Origin: Kitasatospora setae KM-6054
GTDB taxonomy: Bacteria; Actinomycetota; Actinomycetes; Streptomycetales; Streptomycetaceae
Assembly: GCF_000269985.1 (NCBI RefSeq)
Contig: NC_016109.1
Span: 6,971,001 to 7,035,000 of the forward strand
DNA length: 64,000 nt
Direction of reading: 5' to 3'
Shown here: in pieces, positions 47,661-55,988 of the stretch
Layout of the letters: every line of letters begins with the position of its first letter
How positions within the stretch are numbered: the first letter of the stretch is position 1
Notes under the pieces: model-generated
What the model was told of the DNA's origin: nothing
The model's database searches: none
Seen by the model: only the letters and a program-made list of their open reading frames with translations
Translations under genes and position numbers: made by a program

Positions 47661-48815
47661 ATGCCCCTCACCGCCGCCCGCAGGCTCCGACTGCCCCGGT
47701 TCCCCAGGACGTTCGACTTCGTCCCGGCCGCGCTCACGGACGCCGCACCGGCCGTCGTGCTGTGCGTCGCGATGCTCACCGAACGCTTCGGCACCGAGGC
47801 CCGGGTCGGCGGCCGGATGCCGTTCGCGCTGCTGCTGACCGCGCTGCTCACCGCCGCCGTCGCGGTCCGCCGCCGGGCCCCGCTGGCGGCGTACCTGGTG
47901 GCGACGCTGGCGCTGACCGCCGAGGCGCAGCTGGTCGATCCGAGTCCGATCTCGCCGTACGCCAACCTGCTCGGCGCGTACGCGGTCGGGCGGTACGGGG
48001 GGCGGGGCCGGGCCGGGTGGGGGCCGCCGCTGGTGGTGGCCGGGGTGGTGGGGTACTTCGCCGGGCAGGACGTCGAGGTGGTGATGCCGGCCGGCGTGCT
48101 CGCGGTGTGGCTGGCGGTGTGGGCGTTCGGCTACGGTTCGGCGTACCGGCTGGCCGAGCAGGCGGCCGAACGGCGGCGCGCCCGGGACGAGTTGCTCGCC
48201 GAGGAACGGGCCAGGATCGCCCGCGAGGTGCACGACCTGGTCGGCCACTCGCTGAACCTGATGCTCGTCCAGGCGGGCGCCGCCCGGCGGTTGATCGACC
48301 GCACCCCCGGACGCAGCCGCGACCTGCTCGCCGAGATCGAGCGGACCGGCAACGACGCGCTCGGCGAACTCGACCGCGTGCTCGGCCTGTTGCGCGGCAC
48401 GGCGCCCCAACTGCCGGGCGCCGCAGCGGCGTCCGAGCCCGGTCTGGACGAACTCCCGGCGCTGGCCGAGCGGATGGGCCGGGCCGGGCTGGCCGTCGAG
48501 CTGCACCGCGACACCCCGCCGCTGCCCCCGGAGCAGGACGGCTGCGCGTACCGGGTGGTCCAGGAGTCGCTGACCAACGCGCTGCGGCACTCCGGCGCCG
48601 GGCACGCCGCCGTCCGGATCGTCCGGCAGGGCGGGGCGACCCTGGTCGAGGTCGCCGACGACGGCGCGGGCCCGCCGCCCGGCCACCGGCCCGGCCGCGG
48701 CCTGACCGGCATCGCCGAGCGGGCCGCCCGCCTGCACGGCACCGCCGAGCACGGGCCCGGGGCGAACGGCGGCTTCCTGGTCCGGGTCACCCTCCCGGCC
48801 GGCGGCGCCGGGTGA
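47661..48815 (+). CDS. NarL-type sensor histidine kinase
   Basis: A 384-residue membrane kinase of the HisKA_3 group. The N-terminal 170 residues hold about five helices without a large extracytoplasmic domain, so it probably senses through the membrane. The dimerisation-phosphoacceptor motif is RIAREVHDLVGHSLNLMLVQ with H191. The ATP-binding domain shows YRVVQESLTNALRHSGAGHAAV (N-box), VADDGAGPPPG and GRGLTGIAERAARLHGT. It phosphorylates the response regulator encoded next, with which it overlaps by GTGA. The ATG follows a GAGGACGCC stretch. Confidence 0.92.
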   Translation: MPLTAARRLRLPRFPRTFDFVPAALTDAAPAVVLCVAMLTERFGTEARVGGRMPFALLLTALLTAAVAVRRRAPLAAYLVATLALTAEAQLVDPSPISPYANLLGAYAVGRYGGRGRAGWGPPLVVAGVVGYFAGQDVEVVMPAGVLAVWLAVWAFGYGSAYRLAEQAAERRRARDELLAEERARIAREVHDLVGHSLNLMLVQAGAARRLIDRTPGRSRDLLAEIERTGNDALGELDRVLGLLRGTAPQLPGAAAASEPGLDELPALAERMGRAGLAVELHRDTPPLPPEQDGCAYRVVQESLTNALRHSGAGHAAVRIVRQGGATLVEVADDGAGPPPGHRPGRGLTGIAERAARLHGTAEHGPGANGGFLVRVTLPAGGAG

Positions 48816-49528
48816 GCGGGCCGGGCGCCGTCCGGGTGCTGATCGCCGACGACGACCCGCTGCTGCGCGCCGGGCTCGCCGTGGTGCTGGAGACCGCCGA
48901 CCGGATCGAGGTGGTCGGCCAGGCCGGGGACGGGCTGCGGGCCGTCGAACTGGCCCGGCGGCTGCGGCCCGACGTGGTCCTGATGGACGTCCGGATGCCC
49001 GGCTGCGACGGCGTCGAGGCGACCCGGCGGCTGGCCGGGTCGGCGAGCCGGGTGCTGGTGCTGACCACCTTCCGGCACGACGCGTACGTGTGGGGCGCGC
49101 TGCGGGCCGGGGCCGCCGGGTTCCTGCTGAAGCGGGCCTCCCCGGAGCGGCTGATCGACGCCGTGCACGCCGTCGCGGCCGGCGAGGCCGTCCTCGACCC
49201 CGCCGTCACCCGCGACCTGCTCGGCCGCCTGCTGGCCGCCCCCGAGCCGCCGCCCGGCCCGTCCGCACCGCCGCCCGGTTCCGTCCCCGGCCCGCTGGCG
49301 GCGCTCACCGTCCGCGAGCGCGAGGTGCTGCGGCTGGCCGCCGAGGGGCACCCGAACGAGGAGATCGCCGCGCTGCTGCACCTCGCCGAGTCGACCGTGA
49401 AGACGCACGTCAAGCGGATCCTCGGCAAGCTCGGCGCGCGCGACCGCTCGCAGGCGGTGGCCGCCGCGTACCGGCACGGCCTGATGGGCCCGCAGTACCG
49501 CCGCCCGTCCGCACCCGACGCTCCGTGA
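48812..49528 (+). CDS. NarL/FixJ-family response regulator
   Basis: A 238-residue regulator with an N-terminal receiver domain and a C-terminal LuxR-type helix-turn-helix. The acidic pocket is IADDDP near residue 14, the phospho-acceptor is D59 in VLMDVRMPG, and the conserved Thr and Lys are in VLVLTTF and GFLLKRASP. The HTH is LTVREREVLRLAAEGHPNEEIAALLHLAESTVKTHVKRILGKLGARDR. A Pro-rich linker (APEPPPGPSAPPPGS) separates the two. The GTG overlaps the kinase stop. It probably acts on the GGGTA/TACCC palindromes between its operon and the DUF2306 gene. A short hairpin (49523-49541) overlaps its stop codon. Confidence 0.93.
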   Translation: MSGPGAVRVLIADDDPLLRAGLAVVLETADRIEVVGQAGDGLRAVELARRLRPDVVLMDVRMPGCDGVEATRRLAGSASRVLVLTTFRHDAYVWGALRAGAAGFLLKRASPERLIDAVHAVAAGEAVLDPAVTRDLLGRLLAAPEPPPGPSAPPPGSVPGPLAALTVREREVLRLAAEGHPNEEIAALLHLAESTVKTHVKRILGKLGARDRSQAVAAAYRHGLMGPQYRRPSAPDAP

Positions 49529-49586
49529 CACTCCGTCACGGACCGGGTGCCCGGGGAACGCGTCGGTACGGTCGTACATTGAGCGG

Positions 49587-50558
49587 ATGATCGTGGAGAA
49601 CGGGCCGGGAGCCCTGCGGCCGGAGCGCTACGGGTGGGGCCCCTCCGGGCGGCGGCTCGCCGAGCAGGGGCGCTGGGACGAACTGCTGGCGCGCTTCCGG
49701 CTCGCCCGGGCGCTCGGCGACCCGCTCGCCGGGCCGCTCGGCCACCTCGTCGCGTACGGCGCGCCCGCGCCCCTCGCCGCCCGGCTGTTCGACCCCGACG
49801 GCGGGCCCGGCGCCCCCGCGACCCTCGCCGACCACGACGCCGGACCGCTCTGGGAGGTCCTCGCCACCCGGCACCCGCGCGCCGTCCTCGACGCCCTGCC
49901 GCTGCCGCCCGCGATCGGCCGCCTCGCCGCCCACACCCGCGCCCTGCTCGGCGACGAACCGGCACCCGGCGCCCCGCCCGACGACGGCGGCGTCCCGTAC
50001 CGGCTGCTGCCCTGGGAGGACGGCGGCTGGGAACGCGACACCCGGGTCCGCGAGTACCTCCCCGGCGGCGGCGCCCGCCGCGCCCTGCACCTCGCCCCGC
50101 CCACCCGCGAGGGCCTCGCCGTCCTGGAACTCCCCAACCCCGGGCCCCGGTTGACCGGCCTCGCGGCCACCCGCGCGCTCGCCGCGCTCTCCGACTGGAC
50201 CACCGCCGTCTGCGTCCGCGGCCGCGCCGCCGACGCCGCCGCCCAGCTCGCCGGCGGCCCCGAGATCACCGGCGGCCGGCTCCCGTTCGCCGCGCTCTAC
50301 CCCGCCCTGGTCCACCTCGCCTCCGCCCGCCCCGACCGCGGCGCCGCCCAAGGACGGCTCGCCGTCTGGCAGTTGCTCGCCGCGATGGACGGCGCCCCCA
50401 CCCCCACCCGGCAGGCCGCCGACGCCCTGGTCGCCCGCCTGCACTGCCTCACCTGGACCGAGCCCACCGACGACCTGCGCCACCTCCACCTCGCCATCGA
50501 GGACCCCGCCACCGGCCTCGCCTGGGCCCTCTCCGGCACCACCCCGACCCCGGCCTGA
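49587..50558 (+). CDS. Hypothetical protein
   Basis: A 323-residue soluble protein that I do not recognise. The first part is helical (RLAEQGRWDELLARFRLARALGDPLAGPLGHLVAYGAPAPLAARLFDPD), which could be a TPR/HEAT-like or SEL1-like start. A middle strand-rich part follows (YRLLPWEDGGWERDTRVREYLPGG), and the C-terminus has helical WQLLAAMDGAPTPTRQAADALVARLHCLTWTEP and ends LHLAIEDPATGLAWALSGTTP. No signal peptide, membrane helix or catalytic motif is seen. A TACGGT box (49565-49570) suggests its own promoter. Function unknown. Confidence 0.75.
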   Translation: MIVENGPGALRPERYGWGPSGRRLAEQGRWDELLARFRLARALGDPLAGPLGHLVAYGAPAPLAARLFDPDGGPGAPATLADHDAGPLWEVLATRHPRAVLDALPLPPAIGRLAAHTRALLGDEPAPGAPPDDGGVPYRLLPWEDGGWERDTRVREYLPGGGARRALHLAPPTREGLAVLELPNPGPRLTGLAATRALAALSDWTTAVCVRGRAADAAAQLAGGPEITGGRLPFAALYPALVHLASARPDRGAAQGRLAVWQLLAAMDGAPTPTRQAADALVARLHCLTWTEPTDDLRHLHLAIEDPATGLAWALSGTTPTPA

Positions 50559-50604
50559 GCGCGGGACCCCGCCGGAGCAGCCGCCGGGGAACCGGCGAAC
50601 CCCG

Positions 50605-50634
50605 GTTCGCGTGAAGAGGGTTGGTCACGCGAAC
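50605..50634. promoter_or_regulatory. Perfect 10-bp inverted repeat before a small membrane protein
   Basis: GTTCGCGTGA (50605-50614), ten bases, TCACGCGAAC (50625-50634), ending next to the GGAGGT ribosome site (50635-50640). Could be an operator, an mRNA hairpin affecting translation, or the terminator of the upstream gene. Confidence 0.5.
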
Positions 50635-50643
50635 GGAGGTCGG

Positions 50644-51069
50644 ATGGGTACCAGGGTGCTGGACTGGAAGGGCTGGCGGGTCCCGGCGAACGGCTGCGCC
50701 TGGGTGCCGCTGGCGGTCTGGTTCGGAGTCTGGGCGGCGCTGCTCGGCAGCAGCCGGGGCGACGACGCCTGGCACTGGTGCCTCGTCCAGGACCACGAAC
50801 CGCTGCCGGGCCGCTTCGTGCCGCTGCTGGTGGCGGTCGGCGTCTGCGTCGCCGTCATGCTGCTGATCGCCGCCCCGCTGTCCCGGCGGCGCGGCAGCGC
50901 CTGGTGGCTGTGGCCGGTGCTGCTGCTGACCGGCTACGCCCTCGCCGCGCTGTACGCGTACGGCATGGGCTCGCTCGCCGAGGCGCCGCCCGGGGTGGAG
51001 CCGGACTGCGAGCCGATGCCGCGCTGGCCGTTCGGCCCGCCGTACCTGGAGTGGCTCAGGAGCCGGTGA
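50644..51069 (+). CDS. Small hypothetical membrane protein
   Basis: A 141-residue protein with three hydrophobic helices: WVPLAVWFGVWAALLG, FVPLLVAVGVCVAVMLLI and AWWLWPVLLLTGYALAALYAYG. The loops include two Cys that could form a disulfide (WHWCLVQDH and EPDCEPMP), both likely on the outer face. I do not recognise a family. The ATG at 50644 is preceded by GGAGGT. It is monocistronic, with a perfect inverted repeat upstream and a 19-bp terminator downstream. Confidence 0.7.
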   Translation: MGTRVLDWKGWRVPANGCAWVPLAVWFGVWAALLGSSRGDDAWHWCLVQDHEPLPGRFVPLLVAVGVCVAVMLLIAAPLSRRRGSAWWLWPVLLLTGYALAALYAYGMGSLAEAPPGVEPDCEPMPRWPFGPPYLEWLRSR

Positions 51070-51103
51070 CCGGCCGCCCCGAACTCGGCTACCGCTGGGC
51101 GAG

Positions 51104-51157
51104 CGGGCCTGAACGGGACCGGTTCGGCGCGCTCCCGTCCGGTCCCGTTCAGGCCCG
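51104..51157. terminator. 19-bp bidirectional terminator
   Basis: CGGGCCTGAACGGGACCGG (51104-51122) and its exact complement (51139-51157) flank a 16-base loop. The right arm includes the stop and last codons of the converging methyltransferase gene. Confidence 0.85.
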
Positions 51158-51754
51158 TTCGGCCAGCACCAGGTAGCGGGTCGGCTCGTCGGTGTACGAC
51201 AGCGGGGTCCAGCCGTTGGCGGCGAGCAGCGGGAAGAGGTGTTCGCGGGCGCGCAGGTCGTCCGGGGTGAGCGGACGGCCCTTGCGGGCGGCGAGGGTGG
51301 CCCGGCCGAGCGGGTGGTAGAGGGCGAGCCGGCCGCCGGGGCGGGTGACCCGGGCGAGTTCGCGCAGGCCGGTGGCCGGGCCGGGGAGGTGGGAGACCAG
51401 GCCGGCGCCGAAGACCAGGTCGGCGACCGCGTCGGGCAGCGGCAGCCGGGTGCAGTCGGCCTGGACCAGGGCGGCGTCGGCGCGGTGGGCGGCGGCCCGG
51501 TCCAGCATCTCGGGCGTCAGGTCGACGCCGAGCACGCTGCCGGCCGGGCCGACGGCGGCGCGCAGCAGGGGCAGGGCGCGGCCGGTGCCGCAGCCCGCGT
51601 CGATCACGAACTGCCCGGCCGCCAGGCCGGTGTCGGCGATCGCGGCGGCGTAACGCGGGCTGTCGTCGGGGTACTTGCTGTCCCAGGTGGCGGCGCGTTC
51701 GGCGAAGAAGGCCCGGGTGTCGGCGAGTTCGCGGGCGTGGGCGGTGGTGTCCAT
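51149..51754 (-). CDS. Class I SAM-dependent methyltransferase
   Basis: A 201-residue Rossmann-fold methyltransferase. Motif I is FVIDAGCGTGRALPLLR (SAM-binding glycine-rich loop), the acidic end of strand 2 is LGVDLTPEMLDRA, motif post-I is ALVQADCTRLPLPD, and strand 4 is DLVFGAGLVSHLP. The C-terminal cap is short, so the substrate is probably a small molecule. An N-terminal helix with FFAERAATWDSKYPDDSPRY is typical of the ubiE-like and SAM-dependent small-molecule branch. Cytoplasmic; substrate unknown. Monocistronic on the minus strand. Confidence 0.88.
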   Translation of the reverse strand: MDTTAHARELADTRAFFAERAATWDSKYPDDSPRYAAAIADTGLAAGQFVIDAGCGTGRALPLLRAAVGPAGSVLGVDLTPEMLDRAAAHRADAALVQADCTRLPLPDAVADLVFGAGLVSHLPGPATGLRELARVTRPGGRLALYHPLGRATLAARKGRPLTPDDLRAREHLFPLLAANGWTPLSYTDEPTRYLVLAERA

Positions 51755-51936
51755 GGACGGAGGCTACCCGGGGGCGGGCCGTGACCCGGCGCGGTGCGGC
51801 TCGTTGGACGGGTGGGGGTGTCCATCAGGGGGCTGCCCGGGTCCGTCCTCGGGGGCGTGCGGGGGAGTCGGGCAGTGCGCTCGCCCGGTCGGGTGATCGA
51901 CGGGCCTGGTGGCGGCGTTCTCCATCCCCCCGTAGA

Positions 51937-51955
51937 TAAAGTTAGGCTTACCTAA
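51937..51955. promoter_or_regulatory. Iron box (DmdR1/IdeR type)
   Basis: TAAAGTTAGGCTTACCTAA carries the palindromic TTAGG-CTTA-CCTAA core and agrees at 14 of 15 positions with the central part of the consensus TTAGGTTAGGCTAACCTAA. It ends 21 bases before the aminotransferase start, so iron should repress the operon. Confidence 0.85.
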
Positions 51956-51976
51956 CTTCGCAAGGGAGCTCCTGCT

Positions 51977-53350
51977 GTGACCCTCACCGTCGGCACCCCG
52001 GCCGCACCGGCCGGCGACGCGATCCTGCGCCGCCAGCGCATCCGCGAATCGGCCGCCCGCACCTACGCCCGGTCCTTCCCGATCGTCCCGGTGCGCGCCA
52101 ACGGCATGACGGTCGAGGGCGCCGACGGCCGCCGCTACCTCGACTGCCTCTCCGGCGCCGGCACCCTCGCGCTCGGCCACAACCACCCCGTCGTGCTGGA
52201 GGCGATCCGCCGCACCCTGGACAGCGGCGCCCCGCTGCACCTGCTCGACCTCGCCACCGCCGAGAAGGACGACTTCACCACCGCCCTGCTGGCCAGCCTC
52301 CCGGAGCGGTTCGCCGCCCGGGCCCGGATCCACTTCTGCGGCCCGGCCGGCACCGACGCCGTCGAGGCCGCCCTCAAACTGATGCAGACCGCCACCGGCC
52401 GGCGCGGTGCGCTCGCCTTCACCGGCGCCTACCACGGCATGACCGCCGGCGCCCTCGCCGTCACCGGCAACACCGCCGTCAAGGCCCCGCTGCCCAGCGG
52501 CGGCGAAGTCACCCGGCTGCCCTACCCGTACGCCTACCGCTGCCCGTTCGGCGTCGGCGGCGAACGCGGCGCCGAACTCGCCGCCGCCTACACCGAGCGG
52601 CTGCTCGACGACCCGTCCGGCGGGGTGCTGCCGCCCGCCGCGATGATCCTGGAGCCGGTGCAGGGCGAGGGCGGCGTCGTCCCCGCCCCCGACGGCTGGC
52701 TGCGCGAGATGCGCCGGATCACCGCCGAACGCGGCATCCCGCTGATCCTCGACGAGGTGCAGACCGGCGTCGGCCGCACCGGCCGGATGTGGGCCGTCGA
52801 GCACAGCGGCATCGAACCCGACGCCATGGTGCTCTCCAAGGCCATCGGTGGCAGCCTCCCGCTCGCCGTCGTGGTCTACCGCGAGGAGTACGACGGCTGG
52901 CAGCCCGGCGCCCACACCGGCACCTTCCGCGGCAACACCCTCGCCATGGCCGCCGGCGCCGCCACCCTGCGCCACGTCGCCGCCAACGGCCTGGTCGCCC
53001 GCGCCGAGACCGTCGGCGCCCGGATCACCGCCCGCCTCGACGGCGCCCGCGACCGCCTCCCGGTGATCGGCGACGTCCGCGGCCGCGGCCTGATGCTCGG
53101 CGTCGAACTCGTCGACCCCGCAGGCGAACCCGACAGCTGCGGCGCCCGCCCCGCCGACCCGCGGCTCGCCGTCCGGGTCCGCGAAGCCTGCCTCGCCCGC
53201 GGCCTGATCGTCGAACTCGGCGGCCGCCACGACGCCGTCCTGCGGCTGCTCCCACCGCTCACCATCACCGACGAACAGGCCGACGCCGTCCTCGAACGGC
53301 TCTGTGACGCCATCGAGTTCGCGATGCGCCAGCCCGAGGAGGGCAAGTGA
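51977..53350 (+). CDS. Diaminobutyrate-2-oxoglutarate aminotransferase
   Basis: A 457-residue PLP-dependent class III aminotransferase that makes L-2,4-diaminobutyrate from aspartate semialdehyde, with glutamate as amino donor. Visible features: the GAGTLALGHNHP and HFCGPAGTDAVEAALKL block, the PLP-contact ILDEVQTGVGRTGRMW, and the Schiff-base lysine K288 in VLSKAIGGSLPLAVVV. The GTG at 51977 has AAGGGAG eight bases upstream. With the decarboxylase that follows it yields 1,3-diaminopropane, a building block of schizokinen- and rhizobactin-like siderophores. The iron box upstream supports that role. Ectoine-type DABA enzymes are an alternative, but no ectA or ectC is nearby. Confidence 0.92.
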   Translation: MTLTVGTPAAPAGDAILRRQRIRESAARTYARSFPIVPVRANGMTVEGADGRRYLDCLSGAGTLALGHNHPVVLEAIRRTLDSGAPLHLLDLATAEKDDFTTALLASLPERFAARARIHFCGPAGTDAVEAALKLMQTATGRRGALAFTGAYHGMTAGALAVTGNTAVKAPLPSGGEVTRLPYPYAYRCPFGVGGERGAELAAAYTERLLDDPSGGVLPPAAMILEPVQGEGGVVPAPDGWLREMRRITAERGIPLILDEVQTGVGRTGRMWAVEHSGIEPDAMVLSKAIGGSLPLAVVVYREEYDGWQPGAHTGTFRGNTLAMAAGAATLRHVAANGLVARAETVGARITARLDGARDRLPVIGDVRGRGLMLGVELVDPAGEPDSCGARPADPRLAVRVREACLARGLIVELGGRHDAVLRLLPPLTITDEQADAVLERLCDAIEFAMRQPEEGK

Positions 53351-53421
53351 CCACGCCACCCACCATGCTGACGCATAGTCAATTCTCTTTCTGTTCGGCG
53401 AAGTCGAAGGCCCGCGCATGA
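53347..53421 (+). other. 24-codon linker ORF between the siderophore genes
   Basis: GTG at 53347 overlaps the aminotransferase stop (GTGA) and the TGA at 53419 overlaps the decarboxylase start (ATGA). The product would be VTTPPTMLTHSQFSFCSAKS plus four residues. Codons such as AGT, CAA, TCT and TGT are unlike the neighbours. It could couple translation or be coincidence. Confidence 0.35.
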
Positions 53422-54884
53422 CCGGGGCGGTCGAACTCTCCGGCGGGACGGCCGGACCGGACGCCTTACGCCCGCTGATCGCCGAGGTGCTGGCCGGGCT
53501 GGCCGCCGGCGCGGCCCGGCGCGCCGGGCCGATCGCCCCCGGCGAGCCGGACGAGATCGCGGCGGCCGTCCGGGGCGCCCTGGCCGAGGCCCGAGGGCCG
53601 TCCGCGCTGGGCCGGTTGGCGGAGCTGCTGGCGTACGGCGCGGCCGACCCGGCCGACCCGCACTGCGCCGCGCACCTGCACTGCCCGCCGCTGGCCGTCG
53701 CGGTCGCCGCCGACCTCGCGGTCAGCGCGCTCAACCCCTCCCAGGACTCCTGGGACCAGGCCCCCGCCGCGACCGTCCTGGAACGCGAACTGCTCGCCGA
53801 ACTCGCCGAGACGGTCGGCTTCGACCCCGACCGGGCGGCCGGCGTGCTGACCAGCGGCGGCACCGAGTCCAACCTGATGGGCCTGATGCTCGCCCGGGAC
53901 CAACGCCTCGGCCGCGAAGTCGAGTTGAACGGCCTGCCGAGCGGCGTCCGCCCCCGGATCCTGGCCTCCGAGGCCGCGCACTTCTCCGTCCAGCGCGCCG
54001 CCGCGCTGCTCGGTCTCGGCGAACGCGCCGTCCGCGCCGTCCGGGTCGACCGCCACCTGCGGATGGAACCGGACGCGTTGGCCGAAGCCTTCGCCGAGGC
54101 CGGCTGGGAGGGTGCCACCCCCGTCGCGGTCGTCGCCACCGCCGGCACCACCGACACCGGCGCGATCGACCCGCTGCCCGCCGTCGCCGACCTCGCCGCC
54201 CGGCACGGCGCCTGGCTGCACGTCGACGCGGCCTACGGCGGCGGCGCGCTCTTCTCGGAACGGCTCGCCCCGCTGCTGACCGGCATCGAGCGCGCCGACT
54301 CGGTCTCCCTCGACTGGCACAAACTCGGCTGGCAGCCCGCCGCGGCCGGCGTCTTCCTGGTCCGCGAGGACCACACCTACGCCTCGCTGGCCCGCCGCGC
54401 CGTCTACCTCAACCCGGCCGACGACGAACAGGCCGGCTACCCCAGCCTGCTCGGCCGGTCGCTGCGCACCACCCGCCGGCCCGACGCCTTCAAACTCGCC
54501 GCCACCCTGCGGGTGCTGGGCCGCGACGGGCTCGGCGAACTGGTCGACCGCTGCCACCACAGCGCCCTCCGGGCCGCCGAACTCGTCCGCGAGAAACCCG
54601 AATTGGAACTCCACTGCGACCCGGTCCTGACCACCGTGGTGTTCCGCTACCGCAGCGCCGACCCGGCCCGCGCCGACCACGTCAACGCCGAACTCCGCCG
54701 CCTCCTGCTGCGCACCGGCCGGGCGGTGGTCGGCCGCACCGAACTCCCCGGCCACGGCCCGGGCCGGGTCCGGCTCAAGCTCACTCTGCTCAACCCGCAC
54801 ACCACGGAAGCGCAGTTGGCCGCCCTGCTGCGCGCCGTCGTCGAGGCCGGGAGGGCCACGGAGGGACGAACGGCGGAGGGATGA
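53418..54884 (+). CDS. L-2,4-diaminobutyrate decarboxylase-like PLP enzyme
   Basis: A 488-residue group II PLP-dependent decarboxylase. Features: the substrate-end HLHCPPLAVAVAADLAVSALNPSQDSWDQAP, the PLP-binding TSGGTESNLMGL, the HVDAAYGGGALFSE aspartate and the Schiff-base lysine K302 in SLDWHKLGWQP. Diaminobutyrate and tyrosine decarboxylases share this architecture; the aminotransferase next door indicates diaminobutyrate, giving 1,3-diaminopropane. It is the last gene of the iron-boxed operon, since the next gene is on the other strand. The nonribosomal-independent siderophore synthetase that would use the product is not in this window. Confidence 0.9.
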   Translation: MTGAVELSGGTAGPDALRPLIAEVLAGLAAGAARRAGPIAPGEPDEIAAAVRGALAEARGPSALGRLAELLAYGAADPADPHCAAHLHCPPLAVAVAADLAVSALNPSQDSWDQAPAATVLERELLAELAETVGFDPDRAAGVLTSGGTESNLMGLMLARDQRLGREVELNGLPSGVRPRILASEAAHFSVQRAAALLGLGERAVRAVRVDRHLRMEPDALAEAFAEAGWEGATPVAVVATAGTTDTGAIDPLPAVADLAARHGAWLHVDAAYGGGALFSERLAPLLTGIERADSVSLDWHKLGWQPAAAGVFLVREDHTYASLARRAVYLNPADDEQAGYPSLLGRSLRTTRRPDAFKLAATLRVLGRDGLGELVDRCHHSALRAAELVREKPELELHCDPVLTTVVFRYRSADPARADHVNAELRRLLLRTGRAVVGRTELPGHGPGRVRLKLTLLNPHTTEAQLAALLRAVVEAGRATEGRTAEG

Positions 54885-54918
54885 CGGCGCAGGATCCCCT
54901 GGCGAGGCGCCCGGGGGC

Positions 54919-55935
54919 TCAGGGCACCAGGCGGTACCCGTTGCCGCCCTCGGGCATCCGGCCGTCGTCCTCGAACCACGGGATCTCGATGTCCGTCGGC
55001 ACCTCGCGGAACGAGGTGCCCGGCTCCTTCAGCACCCGCAGCGGCCAGCCGCAGTAGCCGCCCAGGCCCTCGCCCCGGTGCTGCAGCACCGGGTCCAGCA
55101 GGTCGCGCATCGCGGCGAGCCGCGCGTCGTCGAACCCGGTCAGCGGGGCGGGGTCGCGGACCAGGACCCGGGGGCCCCGCTCGCCGCCGCCGTTCGGACG
55201 ATCCGTCAGGAAGTCCACGGTGATGCCCAGTTCGGCGGCCCGATCCGCCAGTGCCGCCGGCCCGCCGAGGTAGTGGACGTGCCGCTCGGTCAGCAGGTTG
55301 GCCCAGTAGTAGCCCCGGGCCACCTCGAACGCCATCACCTCGGCCTCCGGGCAGGGGTGGTGCTTCTCGTAGGGCAGCCAGGTGTGGAACGCCGAGGTCC
55401 GGTCGTACACCAGTGCCCCGTACACCACGCCCGGTTCCTCCGCCGCCCGGGCCAGCAGCCGGGCGAACACCTCGCCCGCCCGGTCGGCCCGCTCCGCGTC
55501 GCCGTGCAGGGCGCTGGCGTTGACCGCGCACGTCCACACCTGCGGGTCGGTCCGGGAACGGCGGAGGGCCACCCGGGCCTGGGCCTCCTTGCGGCCCTGC
55601 GGGTACCCGTCGACGTCCCAGTACTGGAAGAGCGCCAGGGTCTCCGGCAGCCCTCCCTCCGCCGCGAAGCGCCGGTAGGACTCGTCGGTCCAGACCGGAT
55701 CCCACTCGTCGCGGTCCTCCGCCCAGCGGACCAGCCGCGAGCGCACCGCGCTCAACCCCAGCTCCGCCAGGCCGTCTTCCAGTCCGCGCCCGAGCGCCAG
55801 GACCAGCTGGGCCGCCGCCCCGCTGGTCCCGCGCAGGCTCACGGACAGGTAGAGGCCCGGCTCCGGCAGCCCCGCGCCGCGAGCCGCCTTCCGGCGGACG
55901 AACCAGGTCTCCAGGTCCGCCTCACTGCGCAACAT
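54919..55935 (-). CDS. Hypothetical protein
   Basis: A 338-residue soluble protein that I cannot place with confidence. It starts MLRSEADLETWFVRRKAARGAGLPEPGLYLSVSLRGTSGAAAQLVLALGRGLEDGLAELGLS, which looks like a two-layer alpha-beta protein, and ends near GYCGWPLRVLKEPGTSFREVPTDIEIPWFEDDGRMPEGGNGYRLVP. The YWANLLTERHVHYLGGPAALADRAAELG segment faintly recalls immunity-type families, but that is weak. The ATG at 55935 has GGGGAG upstream. It converges on the decarboxylase with only 34 bases between. Function unknown. Confidence 0.75.
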   Translation of the reverse strand: MLRSEADLETWFVRRKAARGAGLPEPGLYLSVSLRGTSGAAAQLVLALGRGLEDGLAELGLSAVRSRLVRWAEDRDEWDPVWTDESYRRFAAEGGLPETLALFQYWDVDGYPQGRKEAQARVALRRSRTDPQVWTCAVNASALHGDAERADRAGEVFARLLARAAEEPGVVYGALVYDRTSAFHTWLPYEKHHPCPEAEVMAFEVARGYYWANLLTERHVHYLGGPAALADRAAELGITVDFLTDRPNGGGERGPRVLVRDPAPLTGFDDARLAAMRDLLDPVLQHRGEGLGGYCGWPLRVLKEPGTSFREVPTDIEIPWFEDDGRMPEGGNGYRLVP

Positions 55936-55988
55936 CCCGTCTCCCCCTCCCCGGCCGCCGCCCCGCCCCCGGCGGCCCGGCCGGTACG

